64,000 nt of DNA from an uncultured Eubacteriales bacterium (GCA_902786855.1 CADAEH010000001.1:186001-250000); one strand, 5' to 3'. Shown: positions 1 to 10,103, numbered from the stretch's first letter. Translations and numbers: made by a program. The notes: a model not told the origin generated them from the letters alone.

Positions 1-2
1 AG

Positions 3-41
3 ACCGTATACGTGGTCTTTGCGAGAAAAGGCGCGGAGTAA
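3..41 (+). CDS. C-terminal tail of an upstream CDS, possibly the priming sugar transferase (partial)
   Basis: Reading from base 3, the last 12 codons before a TAA at 39-41 give TVYVVFARKGAE. I recall similar endings (a short hydrophobic strand, then a basic-Gly-Ala-acidic end) in polyprenyl-phosphate sugar-1-phosphate transferases that start this type of locus. That is inference from a very short piece. Frame 2 is also open, to a TAG at 74-76, and frame 1 is open throughout, so the frame is not certain. Confidence 0.35.
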   Translation, partial: TVYVVFARKGAE

Positions 42-91
42 AACAGGACACATTTGCTGTTGTGCTACAACGTTAGAAGGGCAGAATTTCT

Positions 92-1333
92 ATGAAACAG
101 ACCAACAAAGATCAGACTCCGGTTCAGAATGTTTTTATAATCGGGAGCAAAAGTATAGGACAGTACGGCGGGTATGAGACTTTTGTCGATAAATTGCTGG
201 AACAGCATAAAGACGAGCCTCAGATAAAATACCATGTGGCCTGCAAAGCTAACGGAGACGGCCATATGGATGAAACCAAGCTGAATGGCATTGCTGTTAC
301 AAAAGTTGACAAGGACGGAAACGTCGAGGAATTTGATTACAATAATGCTCATGTCTTTAAGATAAAATGCCCGAATATCGGACCTGCGGTCGCGATCTAT
401 TATGACCTGAGCGCATTGTCATACAGCATCAGGTATTGCAGAAAGAATAAAATCGACCGGCCTATCGTATATGTCCTGACATGCCGGATCGGTCCGTTTA
501 TTAATTACTATAAGAAAAAGATCAGGAAGATCGGAGGCAAGTATTATCTGAATCCGGACGGGCATGAGTGGAAGAGAGCAAAATGGTCTGCACCGGTAAG
601 AAAGTACTGGAAACTGTCAGAGCGATTAATGACCAATGCCGCTGATCTGGTCATCTGTGATTCGATCAATATAGAAAAGTACATAAAGGAAAGTTATCAT
701 CATCAGAATACTACCTTTATCGCTTACGGAGCGGATATCGAGAAGAGCAGCCTTCCTGATAATGACGAAGGCTTCCTGAAATGGCTGTCCGATAACGGAC
801 TGAGCTCGGGTGAATATTATCTGATCGTCGGCAGATTCGTACCGGAAAATAATTACGAGACCATGATAAGGGAGTTCATGAAGAGCGGTACAAAGAAAAA
901 GCTGGCAATCATAACAAATGACAACGAAAAGTATAAAAAAGAACTCGAAGAGAAACTCCATATGAGTGATGATGACAGGGTCGTGTTTGCGGGTACTGTT
1001 TACAACAAAGAGCTGCTGAAAAAGATCCGCGAGAATGCATACGGATATTTTCACGGCCATGAAGTAGGCGGGACCAATCCAAGCCTGCTGGAAGCACTGG
1101 GCAGCACGGATCTGAATCTCTTACTGGACGTCGGGTTCAATAAGGAAGTAGGCGAGGATGCCGCTTTATACTGGAACAAAGAATCCGGCAGCCTGAGCGG
1201 ACTGATCGATGAAGCAGATACTTTCAGCAAAGATAAGATCATCGAATTCGGCAAAAGAGCGAAAGCCCGGATCGCCGAGGCCTACAGCTGGGAACTGATA
1301 GGCAGGAAATATAAAAAGTGCTGGCTGGGATAG
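92..1333 (+). CDS. Glycosyltransferase, Cps2T/RgpA-like (DUF1972 + GT4), probable rhamnosyltransferase
   Basis: This 413-residue protein begins with the IIGSKSIGQYGGYETFV motif of the DUF1972 N-terminal domain, followed by a GT4-type Rossmann domain with the late EVGGTNPSLLEALG nucleotide-sugar motif (about residues 329-342). Family members such as Cps2T/WchF and RgpA transfer rhamnose from dTDP-rhamnose to a lipid-linked acceptor in the cytoplasm. The rfb genes further along would supply that donor. An AGAAGGG site sits about 10 bases before the ATG. The next gene begins 6 bases after the stop. The family is fairly clear; the rhamnose specificity is inferred. Confidence 0.8.
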   Translation: MKQTNKDQTPVQNVFIIGSKSIGQYGGYETFVDKLLEQHKDEPQIKYHVACKANGDGHMDETKLNGIAVTKVDKDGNVEEFDYNNAHVFKIKCPNIGPAVAIYYDLSALSYSIRYCRKNKIDRPIVYVLTCRIGPFINYYKKKIRKIGGKYYLNPDGHEWKRAKWSAPVRKYWKLSERLMTNAADLVICDSINIEKYIKESYHHQNTTFIAYGADIEKSSLPDNDEGFLKWLSDNGLSSGEYYLIVGRFVPENNYETMIREFMKSGTKKKLAIITNDNEKYKKELEEKLHMSDDDRVVFAGTVYNKELLKKIRENAYGYFHGHEVGGTNPSLLEALGSTDLNLLLDVGFNKEVGEDAALYWNKESGSLSGLIDEADTFSKDKIIEFGKRAKARIAEAYSWELIGRKYKKCWLG

Positions 1334-1339
1334 TTTGAT

Positions 1340-2674
1340 ATGAATATAGTTCACTATTCTTTGGGGTTTCCACCTTTCAGGACCGGAGGAATGACCAAGT
1401 TCTGCATGGACCTGATAGAGGCACAGATGCATGAGGGTAACACAGTTACTCTCATTTGGCCTGGAAGGATCCAATTATTCAGAAAGAAGACACGGTTTAA
1501 GTTTCATAAGCCTGTAGAAGGGATCGGCAGCTGTGAAATAATAAATCCTCTCCCGATACCATATGATGAAGGGATAACAGATATCGATCTCTTTCTTGAT
1601 GAAGGGGATAAAAGTGCCTACAGGAAGCTTTTTGAAAAAATAAAGCCGGATGTTATCCATATCCATACTTTTATGGGACTCCATAAAGCTTTTATAGAAG
1701 CGGCAAAGGAGAAGGGAATATTCCTTGCGTTTACCACGCATGATTTTTTCCCTGTATGTCCGCGCGTCACGCTGGTCAGAGACGGCAGGGTATGTGTCAG
1801 CCGCTATAGCTGTGATGACTGCGCCGGCTGCAACAGCGGCGGACTGAGCTATAAAAAGATGATAGCTCTTCAGTCTCCTGTCTATCAGGCATTGAAGGAC
1901 TCAAAGGCAATAAAAAAACTGCGTTCTTCACATCGCCGGAAAGCTCTGGCTGAGGGAAGTGATATCAGCGTCACAGCAGGAAACCCGGGCAGAGCGGGAG
2001 ATTACATCAGATTAAGAAACCACTATCATCAGATGCTGAAGATGATAGATAAAATACATTATAACAGCAGTGTAACCGCAAAAGTTTACGGTGAATTCTT
2101 TGATTTGCCTGATTATGCTGTTGTTCCGATCACTCATGCAGCTATCAGCGACCACAAAGAGATCAAAAAGTATTCTGATGACAGGATCAGAATAAGATAT
2201 CTTGGAGGACCGAGTACCGCCAAAGGCTTTTATCTGCTTCTGGATGCGCTGGATCTGCTGTGGAACAGGAAACACAGTTTTCAGCTGGACATACATTTCA
2301 TGCCGCCTGAAGAGAGACCTTATATGAACTGCCATGGAAGATATGATTATTCTGAACTTGGCGACATCTTGAACGATTCAGATGTGCTTGTATGTCCGAG
2401 CATCTGGTTTGAAACATTCGGGTATACTGTGCTGGAGGCGCTGAGTTACGGCGTTCCGGTAATTATAAGTGATAATGTCGGGGCAAAGGACATACTGGCC
2501 AAGGATGCCGGCATCATCATTGATGATATTGACAGCAATAAATTGTTCAGGGTGCTGGATGACCTGACTGCTGAAAAGCTGTCGGCTATGAACCGGGCGA
2601 TAGTAGAAAAGCAGAGCATAAATACCATGGATGAAATGGTTTCCAGGATCAATAAAGAAGTTTATACGGTATAG
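1340..2674 (+). CDS. Glycosyltransferase family 4
   Basis: This 444-residue protein has a GT-B fold. The N-terminal YSLGFPPFRTGGMTKF glycine loop binds the acceptor side, and WFETFGYTVLEALSYGVPV near residues 355-373 is the GT4 nucleotide-sugar motif. A cysteine cluster, CDDCAGC near residue 155, and a HTHDFFPVCPR segment resemble GT4 enzymes with an inserted loop. It follows the first glycosyltransferase by 6 bases and should add a further sugar to the lipid-linked repeat. Sugar specificity cannot be read from the sequence. Confidence 0.8.
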   Translation: MNIVHYSLGFPPFRTGGMTKFCMDLIEAQMHEGNTVTLIWPGRIQLFRKKTRFKFHKPVEGIGSCEIINPLPIPYDEGITDIDLFLDEGDKSAYRKLFEKIKPDVIHIHTFMGLHKAFIEAAKEKGIFLAFTTHDFFPVCPRVTLVRDGRVCVSRYSCDDCAGCNSGGLSYKKMIALQSPVYQALKDSKAIKKLRSSHRRKALAEGSDISVTAGNPGRAGDYIRLRNHYHQMLKMIDKIHYNSSVTAKVYGEFFDLPDYAVVPITHAAISDHKEIKKYSDDRIRIRYLGGPSTAKGFYLLLDALDLLWNRKHSFQLDIHFMPPEERPYMNCHGRYDYSELGDILNDSDVLVCPSIWFETFGYTVLEALSYGVPVIISDNVGAKDILAKDAGIIIDDIDSNKLFRVLDDLTAEKLSAMNRAIVEKQSINTMDEMVSRINKEVYTV

Positions 2675-2690
2675 AAAACGGTATAGAAAA

Positions 2691-3383
2691 ATGAAAATAA
2701 CAGACTCGATTTTAAAATTTGCAGGAAAAGAAGGCTTTTCCCTCGATCCCGCAGTAAGCAAAGAGGCTTTTGCGCGCCAGTGTTTTAAATACGGAAAAAT
2801 GGCAGCGAAAGGGAAGATGTATTCTCTGCTGAAGCTCACGAATGGTAGTTCTTCTGTATTTATCGGCAAAAACGTTGTGATCCAGGAGCATAGGAATATC
2901 CGTTTCGGCAATAAAGTGAAGCTTCACGACGGGGTGTTCATCGATGCATTATCAACAGAAGGTGTATCCCTTGGTGACGGAGTGGTCCTGGGGAGAAACT
3001 CCAGGATCGAATGCACCGGAAGTCTCAGCAAGCTGGGGAAGGGCGTTAAGATCGGCAGCAGGACTACTTTTGGAAGTGACTGCTATTTTGGTGCTGCAGG
3101 CGGTATCGAGATCGGTGAAGATGTAGTAGCCGGACAGTATGTCAGATTCCATTCGGAGAATCATGTCTACTCCGACACCGAAAAGCTGATAAGGGAGCAA
3201 GGCGTCACGCATAAAGGGATCGTTATAGGAAATAATTGCTGGATCGGCGCCGGAGCAGTTTTTCTGGACGGAGCGGAGATCGGCGACGGAAGTGTTGTCG
3301 CGGCAAATGCTGTTGTAACAAAAAGTTTTCAGCCGAACTCGGTCATTGGCGGAGTTCCTGCTAAGTTGATAAAGACCAGGTGA
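2691..3383 (+). CDS. Hexapeptide-repeat O-acetyltransferase
   Basis: The protein has about 230 residues. The C-terminal two thirds are isoleucine/glycine hexapeptide repeats (for example IGNNCWIGAGAVFLDG and IGDGSVVAANAVV) of the left-handed beta-helix acyltransferase fold. RFHSENHVYSD carries the probable catalytic His. Such enzymes move acetyl from acetyl-CoA onto a sugar of the repeat unit. I chose the ATG at 2691. An upstream in-frame ATG at 2631 would overlap the previous gene by 44 bases and adds only a very basic stretch. The stop overlaps a GTG just before the next gene. Confidence 0.78.
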   Translation: MKITDSILKFAGKEGFSLDPAVSKEAFARQCFKYGKMAAKGKMYSLLKLTNGSSSVFIGKNVVIQEHRNIRFGNKVKLHDGVFIDALSTEGVSLGDGVVLGRNSRIECTGSLSKLGKGVKIGSRTTFGSDCYFGAAGGIEIGEDVVAGQYVRFHSENHVYSDTEKLIREQGVTHKGIVIGNNCWIGAGAVFLDGAEIGDGSVVAANAVVTKSFQPNSVIGGVPAKLIKTR

Positions 3384-3388
3384 TAAAT

Positions 3389-4306
3389 ATGACAGAAGTA
3401 CAGATCACAGTAGCGATACCATGCTATAACGGAGAGAAAACCATAGAAAGATGCGTAGAATCCATCCTGGCTCAGACATATACCAACTATGAGCTGCTGA
3501 TCATCAATGACGGATCTAAAGATAACACGCCGGCTGTCATTGAGGAGCTTGCGAAAAAAGACAGCAGGATCAGAATAATCACACAGGAAAACCGGGGGCT
3601 GTCTGCCACCAGAAACAGGGGCATCGAAGAGGCAAAAGGAGAGTACATCTCTTTCATAGATGCCGATGATTATATCTGTCCGGATTATCTGGACAGACTG
3701 TATACTGCCATCACTGCTACAGGGGCAGACCTTGCTGTATGCAAATACTACACTTCTGAGCAGCCGGATAAGGACGGAGGAGTCTATACGATCGACAGAT
3801 CCACGATGTATAAAGAACTCCTGATCCCTAACGACAATATAGCAGCTTTTGCCTGGAACAGATTGTATAAGCTCGATATCATCAACGATGCCGGACTGAG
3901 ATATGATGCACGCATCTACGGAAATGAAGATGCGCTGTTCAACTATCAATATCTGAAATACTGCGATAAGGTCGCCGTAGTCGATAAAGCACTGTACCAC
4001 TACATCATCAATACAGGCAGCATCATGTTCAGCAAGGGATATAACCCGAAGCGTATCCTGGCTAATATGGCCTTCGACTATATGCTGGAGGATGCGGCCG
4101 GTCAGCCTTATCTTGAATATGTTCAGGTCGGCGCCATGTGGTACAATCTCATTCTCAAGAGACGGATCATTCTTTCAAAAGCCAGGATCCCTGACAACGA
4201 AATGAAATCAGTCAACAAAATGCTCAGACTGAACCCGGCAGCTTTTATGAAGGCAAGCGTTCCGCTGAAATACAAACTGGCACTGCCGTTCTGGGCATTA
4301 ATATAA
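3389..4306 (+). CDS. Glycosyltransferase family 2 (GT-A)
   Basis: This 305-residue GT2 enzyme starts VAIPCYNGEKTIERCVESIL, the standard GT-A opening. It has NDGSKDNT and then the metal-binding DADD near residues 90-93. The ending is moderately hydrophobic, perhaps a membrane contact. ATG 3389 is preferred over GTG 3380 because CCAGG lies 8 bases upstream of the ATG. It probably adds one sugar of the repeat from a nucleotide donor at the inner membrane face. Confidence 0.8.
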   Translation: MTEVQITVAIPCYNGEKTIERCVESILAQTYTNYELLIINDGSKDNTPAVIEELAKKDSRIRIITQENRGLSATRNRGIEEAKGEYISFIDADDYICPDYLDRLYTAITATGADLAVCKYYTSEQPDKDGGVYTIDRSTMYKELLIPNDNIAAFAWNRLYKLDIINDAGLRYDARIYGNEDALFNYQYLKYCDKVAVVDKALYHYIINTGSIMFSKGYNPKRILANMAFDYMLEDAAGQPYLEYVQVGAMWYNLILKRRIILSKARIPDNEMKSVNKMLRLNPAAFMKASVPLKYKLALPFWALI

Positions 4307-4338
4307 GTGAAAAAATAATAAATACCGGAGCATAATTA

Positions 4339-5757
4339 TTGGAAAATAAAGCTGAAAAAAACGAAGGCTTTCGCTATTTACTAAAGAATACAGGTCTGCT
4401 GACGATTAGTAATTTTTCATCAAAATTACTGGTTTTCTTGCTGGTGCCGCTTTATACCAGTGTGCTTACCACAGAGGAATACGGCATCTTTGATATGGTC
4501 CAGACCACCATTTCACTGCTCCTTCCGATACTGACCATCAACATCTATGATGCCGTCATGCGGTTCTGCATGGATGAAGACTGTGATGACAAGAAAGTAT
4601 GCGGTATAGGCATAAAGTATGTGATCATAAGCATTACCTGCTTTACTGTCCTGGCACTGATCAATCAGCAGCTGGGTCTGATAGCCAGCCTTGCGCAGTA
4701 CACAAAATACATGATCGCATTCTATATAACAAACGTCTGCAACCAGTTTTTTATACAGTATGCGAAGGGAAAAGAAGAAGTCAAAGCGATAGCGATAGCA
4801 GGTGTAGCTAACACAGGGATCACACTGCTGCTGAATATCCTGCTGCTGCTGTATTTCAAGATGGGGATCGAAGGCTTTTTCCTGGCCTATATCTTCGGTC
4901 AGTTCTTTTCATGTCTCTTCCTGATAATCAAGACAAAAGTATGGGACAATATAGACATGACCGGAAACAAGGAGCTCGAGAAAGAAATGGTCGCCTTCTC
5001 AGCCCCGCTGATACTCGGTGCGATCGGATGGTGGTGCAATAACGCCTCTGATAAATACGTGATCATCTTCATGTGCGGACTCGCTGCGAACGGTGTCTTT
5101 GCAGTTGCTTATAAGATACCGTCGATATTGACGACTCTGCAGCAGATCTTTGTCCAGGCATGGCAGATCTCCGCGGTCAAGGGCTATGGAAAAGAAGGTT
5201 CAGAAGAGTTCTACGGAAAGATATTCAAAGGAATGAATATCTCCATGTGCGCTGTCTGCATTATGCTGACGATCGCAACCAAGCCTATCGCTCATCTTCT
5301 GTATGCCAAGGATTTCTATGCCGCATGGCAATATGTTCCGTTTTTACTTGTAGCAGGTGTTTTTAATTCGGCATCAGGCGTACTGGGACCGGTACTCAAT
5401 GCAAACAAGAACTCAAAAAGTCTGGGAATCTCATCGCTGTATGGTACAGCTGCCAACCTGATCCTGAATTTTCTCCTTATCTATCTGATCGGCCCGCAGG
5501 GAGCAGCGATCGCGACAGCGATCTCAAGCTATCTGATATATCAGCTGAGAAAAAATGCTCTGAATCAGCAGATCAGATTCTATGACTATAAAAGCGACGT
5601 AATATCATGGATAATAATAATAGCAACAGCAAGCTGTGAGATCTATCTGTCCAATTATATTATTGAGGTCATATTAGCGCTCCTCTTTGTAGCGATCAAC
5701 TTCAAAGTACTGAAAGAATTCATGGCAATAATCAGTGCGAAAATTTTGAAAAAATAA
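4339..5757 (+). CDS. Wzx-type polysaccharide flippase (MOP superfamily)
   Basis: This 472-residue polytopic membrane protein has about 12-14 hydrophobic segments. It opens with LLTISNFSSKLLVFLLVPLY, typical of the polysaccharide_synt family. Flippases of this type move undecaprenyl-linked repeat units to the outer face for Wzy polymerisation. The start is a TTG at 4339 with CGGAG 8 bases upstream; the residues after it (MENKAEKNEG) are cytoplasmic in character. The Wzy-like gene follows one gene later, which supports a Wzx/Wzy pathway. Confidence 0.85.
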   Translation: MENKAEKNEGFRYLLKNTGLLTISNFSSKLLVFLLVPLYTSVLTTEEYGIFDMVQTTISLLLPILTINIYDAVMRFCMDEDCDDKKVCGIGIKYVIISITCFTVLALINQQLGLIASLAQYTKYMIAFYITNVCNQFFIQYAKGKEEVKAIAIAGVANTGITLLLNILLLLYFKMGIEGFFLAYIFGQFFSCLFLIIKTKVWDNIDMTGNKELEKEMVAFSAPLILGAIGWWCNNASDKYVIIFMCGLAANGVFAVAYKIPSILTTLQQIFVQAWQISAVKGYGKEGSEEFYGKIFKGMNISMCAVCIMLTIATKPIAHLLYAKDFYAAWQYVPFLLVAGVFNSASGVLGPVLNANKNSKSLGISSLYGTAANLILNFLLIYLIGPQGAAIATAISSYLIYQLRKNALNQQIRFYDYKSDVISWIIIIATASCEIYLSNYIIEVILALLFVAINFKVLKEFMAIISAKILKK

Positions 5758-5792
5758 GGTAATGCTCCCGGCAGTGGATTACGAGGTGAGAT

Positions 5793-6698
5793 ATGTCATT
5801 TGTAAAAAAACTAAAACAGTTCTGGGACTGGGGCAGAATATATAACAATGCCAAATTCCTCATCAAATACGATCTGATGGAGGAAAAATACAAGATCAAA
5901 GATGAAACCATCGAAGACTGCATCTATGAGTTTGAGGAGCAGAAGAAACTTCTGGTCTTCCTGAATGTGCTCGATGAGACAGAAACTGTAGATCTGCTGG
6001 CACGCGAGCCGAAAAGCTTTGCCCGCTATGGCGACGGTGAAGTAGATGTCATGAAGGGAAAAAGTGTTCCTTTCCAGAATTATGATGCTGATCTTGCTTA
6101 TAAGATGAAAGAGCAGCTGATCAGAAAAAGAGACGATCTGTATATCGGTCTCAACAGCTCATACTTTCAGTCGCCGATAAAATACAGCGAGAGGAACCGG
6201 AAATTCTATCGTCTGTACGGCACCCCGCTTAGGCGCTATTTCAACGAGATCTGTGACAAGGATAATGTGTATCTGGATGCATGCTGTTTCTGCGGCTATT
6301 TCCGTCAGGGAGACAGTTTTGACCTCGATAATCATTTCAAAAAAGTAAAAGCCCTGTTTAAGGACAAGCCGATCGCTATCGTATGCGGTGAGGGGATCCT
6401 TGACAAGCTGGAATATGATCTGTTCGAATACTGTTCAGATAAGATCGTAATAGATGCTCCGAAAAGGAATGCCTTTGAAAAATATGACAGCATCATAGCA
6501 GAAATAGTCCGGAAGGTACCAAAAGATTATCTGGTATGCGCCATTCTCGGAATGACTGCTACCGTTCTGGTCGGAGACCTTGCAAAAGAAGGATATATAG
6601 CATGGGATATAGGACATGCGCCGCAGGACTATGATGCTTATATGCAGAATGTAGAAAAGACTGACGCAGTTATCGATAAGTTTTACTCACCAGACTAA
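5793..6698 (+). CDS. GT-D fold glycosyltransferase (DUF1792-like)
   Basis: This 301-residue protein carries SFARYGDGEVDVMKG near residues 75-89, the conserved region of the GT-D fold family (PF08759). Its acidic DGE triad stands in for the DXD metal/nucleotide motif. A characterised streptococcal member adds glucose to a serine-rich repeat adhesin; members inside capsule loci are presumed to work on polysaccharide repeats. It lies between the flippase and polymerase genes and stops 2 bases before the next start. The family call is firm; donor and acceptor are unknown. Confidence 0.78.
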   Translation: MSFVKKLKQFWDWGRIYNNAKFLIKYDLMEEKYKIKDETIEDCIYEFEEQKKLLVFLNVLDETETVDLLAREPKSFARYGDGEVDVMKGKSVPFQNYDADLAYKMKEQLIRKRDDLYIGLNSSYFQSPIKYSERNRKFYRLYGTPLRRYFNEICDKDNVYLDACCFCGYFRQGDSFDLDNHFKKVKALFKDKPIAIVCGEGILDKLEYDLFEYCSDKIVIDAPKRNAFEKYDSIIAEIVRKVPKDYLVCAILGMTATVLVGDLAKEGYIAWDIGHAPQDYDAYMQNVEKTDAVIDKFYSPD

Positions 6699-6700
6699 AG

Positions 6701-7924
6701 ATGCCGGGTACACTTTCAGCACAATCAAAAATGCTCAAAAAAGATCCAAAAGCGATATATTACTCTGCACTGGCGCTTTATCTGCTGGCCAAGTATGCCG
6801 AGATATCTACTATTTACTATACAAGCGCTTCGGTAGGTCTCGGAATGAGGTATATACGCCTGCTTTCATATGCCATGATAGCTGTCTATACCGTACTGTA
6901 CACTAGATTCACCAGAGAAGAGATCATAAAATATATGGCTCTTATTTCCTGTGTCGCCATAGTTTCCTATACTGTCCACAGCGTAACGCTTCTGGCAGCT
7001 TTTATGTTTATTTTTGCTGCCAAAGACTTTGATATCTATGAGGTGATCAGGTTTGTTGTTGTGCTGCAGATCATTACGACCATCGTTATAGTTGCCGGGT
7101 GTCTGGCCGGTATCGTTCCGGACTGGACATATTTTATATCGGGCAGATACAGGCATTCGCTGGGATTCTTTTATCCGAACAGATTGTCAAGCATATACTT
7201 CTTCATAGTGATAGCTCTTTTTTACCTGGTCGGCTCCGGATTCAACATCATAGAGATCGCCGGTCTTGAGATCCTGAATTTTGTGATCTTCTACTTTACC
7301 AATTCCAGGATGGCTTTCGCACTGACCACGCTTGCGCTGATCCTGTTTCTGTTTATTTCGGTCGTGGACCGTATGGGAATGGAGATCAGTTTCAACAGAA
7401 AAGTATACATCTGTCTGCTCGTGATCATTCCGTTGATCTGTATTGCTGCCTGCTGGATATACAAACCGTCCACCATGCACTTGCTGAGCAGGATCAATGG
7501 ACTTATCAGCAACAGAATACAGATGGGAGGCGCTGCACTGCATACCAAGCCGATCACACTGTTCGGAAATATAAATGAATGGTACGGCTTCGGAGGCCTG
7601 GGGTATCTGTATACGCAGCTTGCGGGTGAGTACAACGCAGTTGACTGTTCTTTCGTAAAGATCTTTCTTGATTACGGGGTACTGCTGTGGGCGCTTATCA
7701 TCATCGGCTATGCAATGGCAGCAGCATATGCTGTAGACAGAGGAGACAAGTATCTCAGCATTGCGATCCTGCTGGTGTTCGTTTACTGTATGATAGAACC
7801 TAACCTGATCGAAATAGGGTTCAATCCTTTTGTCCTGTGTCTGTCTGCACTGGTATCACCCAATGCATTCAAGGGGAGAAGCACGGCTGATGCAAAGTCA
7901 GCGCTGCTCGCGAGTTATTGCTGA
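6701..7924 (+). CDS. Wzy-like polysaccharide polymerase (integral membrane)
   Basis: This 407-residue protein is almost entirely hydrophobic, with roughly ten membrane segments and a loop near residues 265-310 (the ALHTKPITLFGN region) that would face outside, as in O-antigen polymerases. No strong motif is present, as is usual for Wzy, so the call rests on topology, size and position next to a Wzx flippase. The ATG is 2 bases after the preceding stop, so translation is probably coupled. Confidence 0.7.
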   Translation: MPGTLSAQSKMLKKDPKAIYYSALALYLLAKYAEISTIYYTSASVGLGMRYIRLLSYAMIAVYTVLYTRFTREEIIKYMALISCVAIVSYTVHSVTLLAAFMFIFAAKDFDIYEVIRFVVVLQIITTIVIVAGCLAGIVPDWTYFISGRYRHSLGFFYPNRLSSIYFFIVIALFYLVGSGFNIIEIAGLEILNFVIFYFTNSRMAFALTTLALILFLFISVVDRMGMEISFNRKVYICLLVIIPLICIAACWIYKPSTMHLLSRINGLISNRIQMGGAALHTKPITLFGNINEWYGFGGLGYLYTQLAGEYNAVDCSFVKIFLDYGVLLWALIIIGYAMAAAYAVDRGDKYLSIAILLVFVYCMIEPNLIEIGFNPFVLCLSALVSPNAFKGRSTADAKSALLASYC

Positions 7925-7951
7925 ATCAAAACTGGATAGGGCGATTTAAAC

Positions 7952-9121
7952 ATGAGTAAGATAGGAAAGATCCTGCCGGAAAATATCTATACTTCATTAA
8001 GAAAGACGAAAGCTGCATTGATGCGCAGCACTTCTTTACTGATGAATGTTTTTCCGGTCAACGATCGCAAAATCATCTTTTCTAATTTTAACGGCAGAGG
8101 ATTCGGAGATAATCCGAAATATCTTGCAAAAGAATTCGACCGCAGGGGAGACTTTGATCTGTTCTGGATAGCATATGAGGACGAGACGGTGCCGGATACT
8201 ATCACTAAAGTGAAACCGAGATCGCTGTCATGCCTCTATCATATGGCTACCTCAAAGGTGTGGATAGATAATGTCAGAAAAGATCCATACTATGTAAAAA
8301 GGAAAAATCAGTATTACATACAGACATGGCACGGTAATGTTGCACTCAAGAAAATAGAAAAAGACGTTGAAGATAAAATAGGATCTTACTATGTTGAGAG
8401 CGCTAAGCGTGATGCTGAAATGACAGATCTCATGGTTTCCAACAGCGCTTTCGCAGATAGATTGTATTCAGATTCCTTCTGGTATAGGGGCGATATCCGG
8501 CGATTTGGATCACCGAGGCTGGACTGTCTGTTTGAACTGGAGAATGATGAGGAAGCAGTAAAGTCGATAAAGCGCAGCCTGGGAATACCTGAGAACAATT
8601 ATACGGTATTATATGCTCCGACATTCAGGAACTCTCTGTCAATGGATGCGTATGATGTGGATCTTGAAAAAGTACGCGAGACTTTGAAAAAGAATACCGG
8701 CAGGGATGTTTCTGTTCTCCTGCGGCTGCATCCTAATCTGATCGTTGCCAACCTGTCGATCAGCAGCGAGGGGGCGATCGATGCGACGAGATATCCGGAT
8801 GTCTATGAGCTGATGGCAGTTTCAGATGCTCTGATCACAGACTATTCATCGCTTATGTTTGAATTTCCTGCAGCTAAGAGGAAGCCGGTCTTCTGCTATG
8901 CAAAGGATCAGGATGAGTATGACAGAGGATTTTACTTTGAACTGGCAGAGCTGCCATTTGTTTTTACCCGGACGAATGAAGAACTGATAAACAGCATTAC
9001 ATGCTTTGATAAGGAAAAGTATGAGGCAGGCATCAATGCTTTCTATGAAAAAATAGATCTGCATGAGGATGGACATGCTTCTGAACGGGTAGTAAATTAT
9101 CTGATAGAAGAGATCCTTTGA
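7952..9121 (+). CDS. CDP-glycerol glycerophosphotransferase family protein (TagB/TagF-like)
   Basis: This 389-residue protein has the family signatures QTWHGNVALKK (W126, H127) and ITDYSSLMFEF (residues 295-305). TagB/TagF enzymes move glycerol-phosphate (TarL: ribitol-phosphate) from a CDP-alditol onto a membrane-linked acceptor. An N-terminal basic stretch fits peripheral membrane binding. It is one of four family members in the window, so the polymer is expected to carry phospho-alditol groups. Whether this one primes, polymerises or decorates cannot be told. Confidence 0.82.
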   Translation: MSKIGKILPENIYTSLRKTKAALMRSTSLLMNVFPVNDRKIIFSNFNGRGFGDNPKYLAKEFDRRGDFDLFWIAYEDETVPDTITKVKPRSLSCLYHMATSKVWIDNVRKDPYYVKRKNQYYIQTWHGNVALKKIEKDVEDKIGSYYVESAKRDAEMTDLMVSNSAFADRLYSDSFWYRGDIRRFGSPRLDCLFELENDEEAVKSIKRSLGIPENNYTVLYAPTFRNSLSMDAYDVDLEKVRETLKKNTGRDVSVLLRLHPNLIVANLSISSEGAIDATRYPDVYELMAVSDALITDYSSLMFEFPAAKRKPVFCYAKDQDEYDRGFYFELAELPFVFTRTNEELINSITCFDKEKYEAGINAFYEKIDLHEDGHASERVVNYLIEEIL

Positions 9122-9188
9122 TACTAAGCGGAAAGTCCGCTGAAAATCGTCGGATCGAATAAAACTGGAATAATAACACGGAGATTTT

Positions 9189-10103
9189 ATGAAAGCTTTT
9201 GTTACGGGAGTCGGAGGTCAGCTTGGCCACGACGTTATGAATGAACTGGCCCGCAGGGGCTATGAAGGGGTCGGATCGGATATCCAGCCTGAGTATTCCG
9301 GCGTGAAGGACGGCAGTGCTGTAACAGGTATGCCGTATGTCCCATTGGACATAACGGACGACGAGGCTGTAAAGAAAACCATCCGCGGGATACAGCCGGA
9401 TGTCATCGTTCACTGCGCGGCATGGACGAATGTAGACGGTGCTGAGGACCCTGAGAAAAAGCCGATCGTTCACAGGATCAATGCAGAGGGAACGAAAAAT
9501 ATCGCGGAAGCAGCGAAAGCGGCAGACGCTAAGATGGTATACATTTCGACTGACTATGTCTTCGATGGACAGGGCGAAAGACCGTGGAAGCCTGATGACA
9601 GGAACTATGCTCCGCTGAACTATTACGGTCAGACAAAACTGGAAGGCGAACTTGCAGTAGCAGGGACCCTGGAAAAGTATTTTATAGTGCGCATCGCCTG
9701 GGTATTCGGGCTGAACGGCAGGAATTTTATCAAGACCATGGTCAACGTCGGAAGAACGCACGATACAGTCAGAGTGGTCAATGATCAGATCGGGACTCCG
9801 ACATACTGCTATGACCTTGCAAGACTGCTTGTCGATATGATCGGGACAGATAAGTACGGTTACTATCATGCGACCAATGAAGGCGGTTACATAAGCTGGT
9901 ATGATTTCACCTGCGAGATCTACCGCCAGGCGGGAATGGAGACCAGAGTAATACCGGTAACGACAGAAGAATACGGCCTGAGCATCGCAGCCCGGCCATT
10001 CAATTCAAGGCTTGACAGAAGCAAGCTCACAGAAAACGGATTCACACCGCTTCCGGACTGGAAGGATGCGGTAGCAAGATATCTTAAGGAGGCAGATCTA
10101 TAA
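9189..10103 (+). CDS. rfbD: dTDP-4-dehydrorhamnose reductase
   Basis: This 304-residue SDR-type reductase has the N-terminal TGVGGQLGHDV nucleotide loop, ISTDYVFDG, and the YYGQTKLEGE active-site Tyr-x-x-x-Lys. It performs the last step of dTDP-L-rhamnose synthesis. The RBS is CGGAG before ATG 9189. The last base of its stop codon is the first base of the rfbC ATG, so the pair is tightly coupled. Length and motifs match the family. Confidence 0.93.
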   Translation: MKAFVTGVGGQLGHDVMNELARRGYEGVGSDIQPEYSGVKDGSAVTGMPYVPLDITDDEAVKKTIRGIQPDVIVHCAAWTNVDGAEDPEKKPIVHRINAEGTKNIAEAAKAADAKMVYISTDYVFDGQGERPWKPDDRNYAPLNYYGQTKLEGELAVAGTLEKYFIVRIAWVFGLNGRNFIKTMVNVGRTHDTVRVVNDQIGTPTYCYDLARLLVDMIGTDKYGYYHATNEGGYISWYDFTCEIYRQAGMETRVIPVTTEEYGLSIAARPFNSRLDRSKLTENGFTPLPDWKDAVARYLKEADL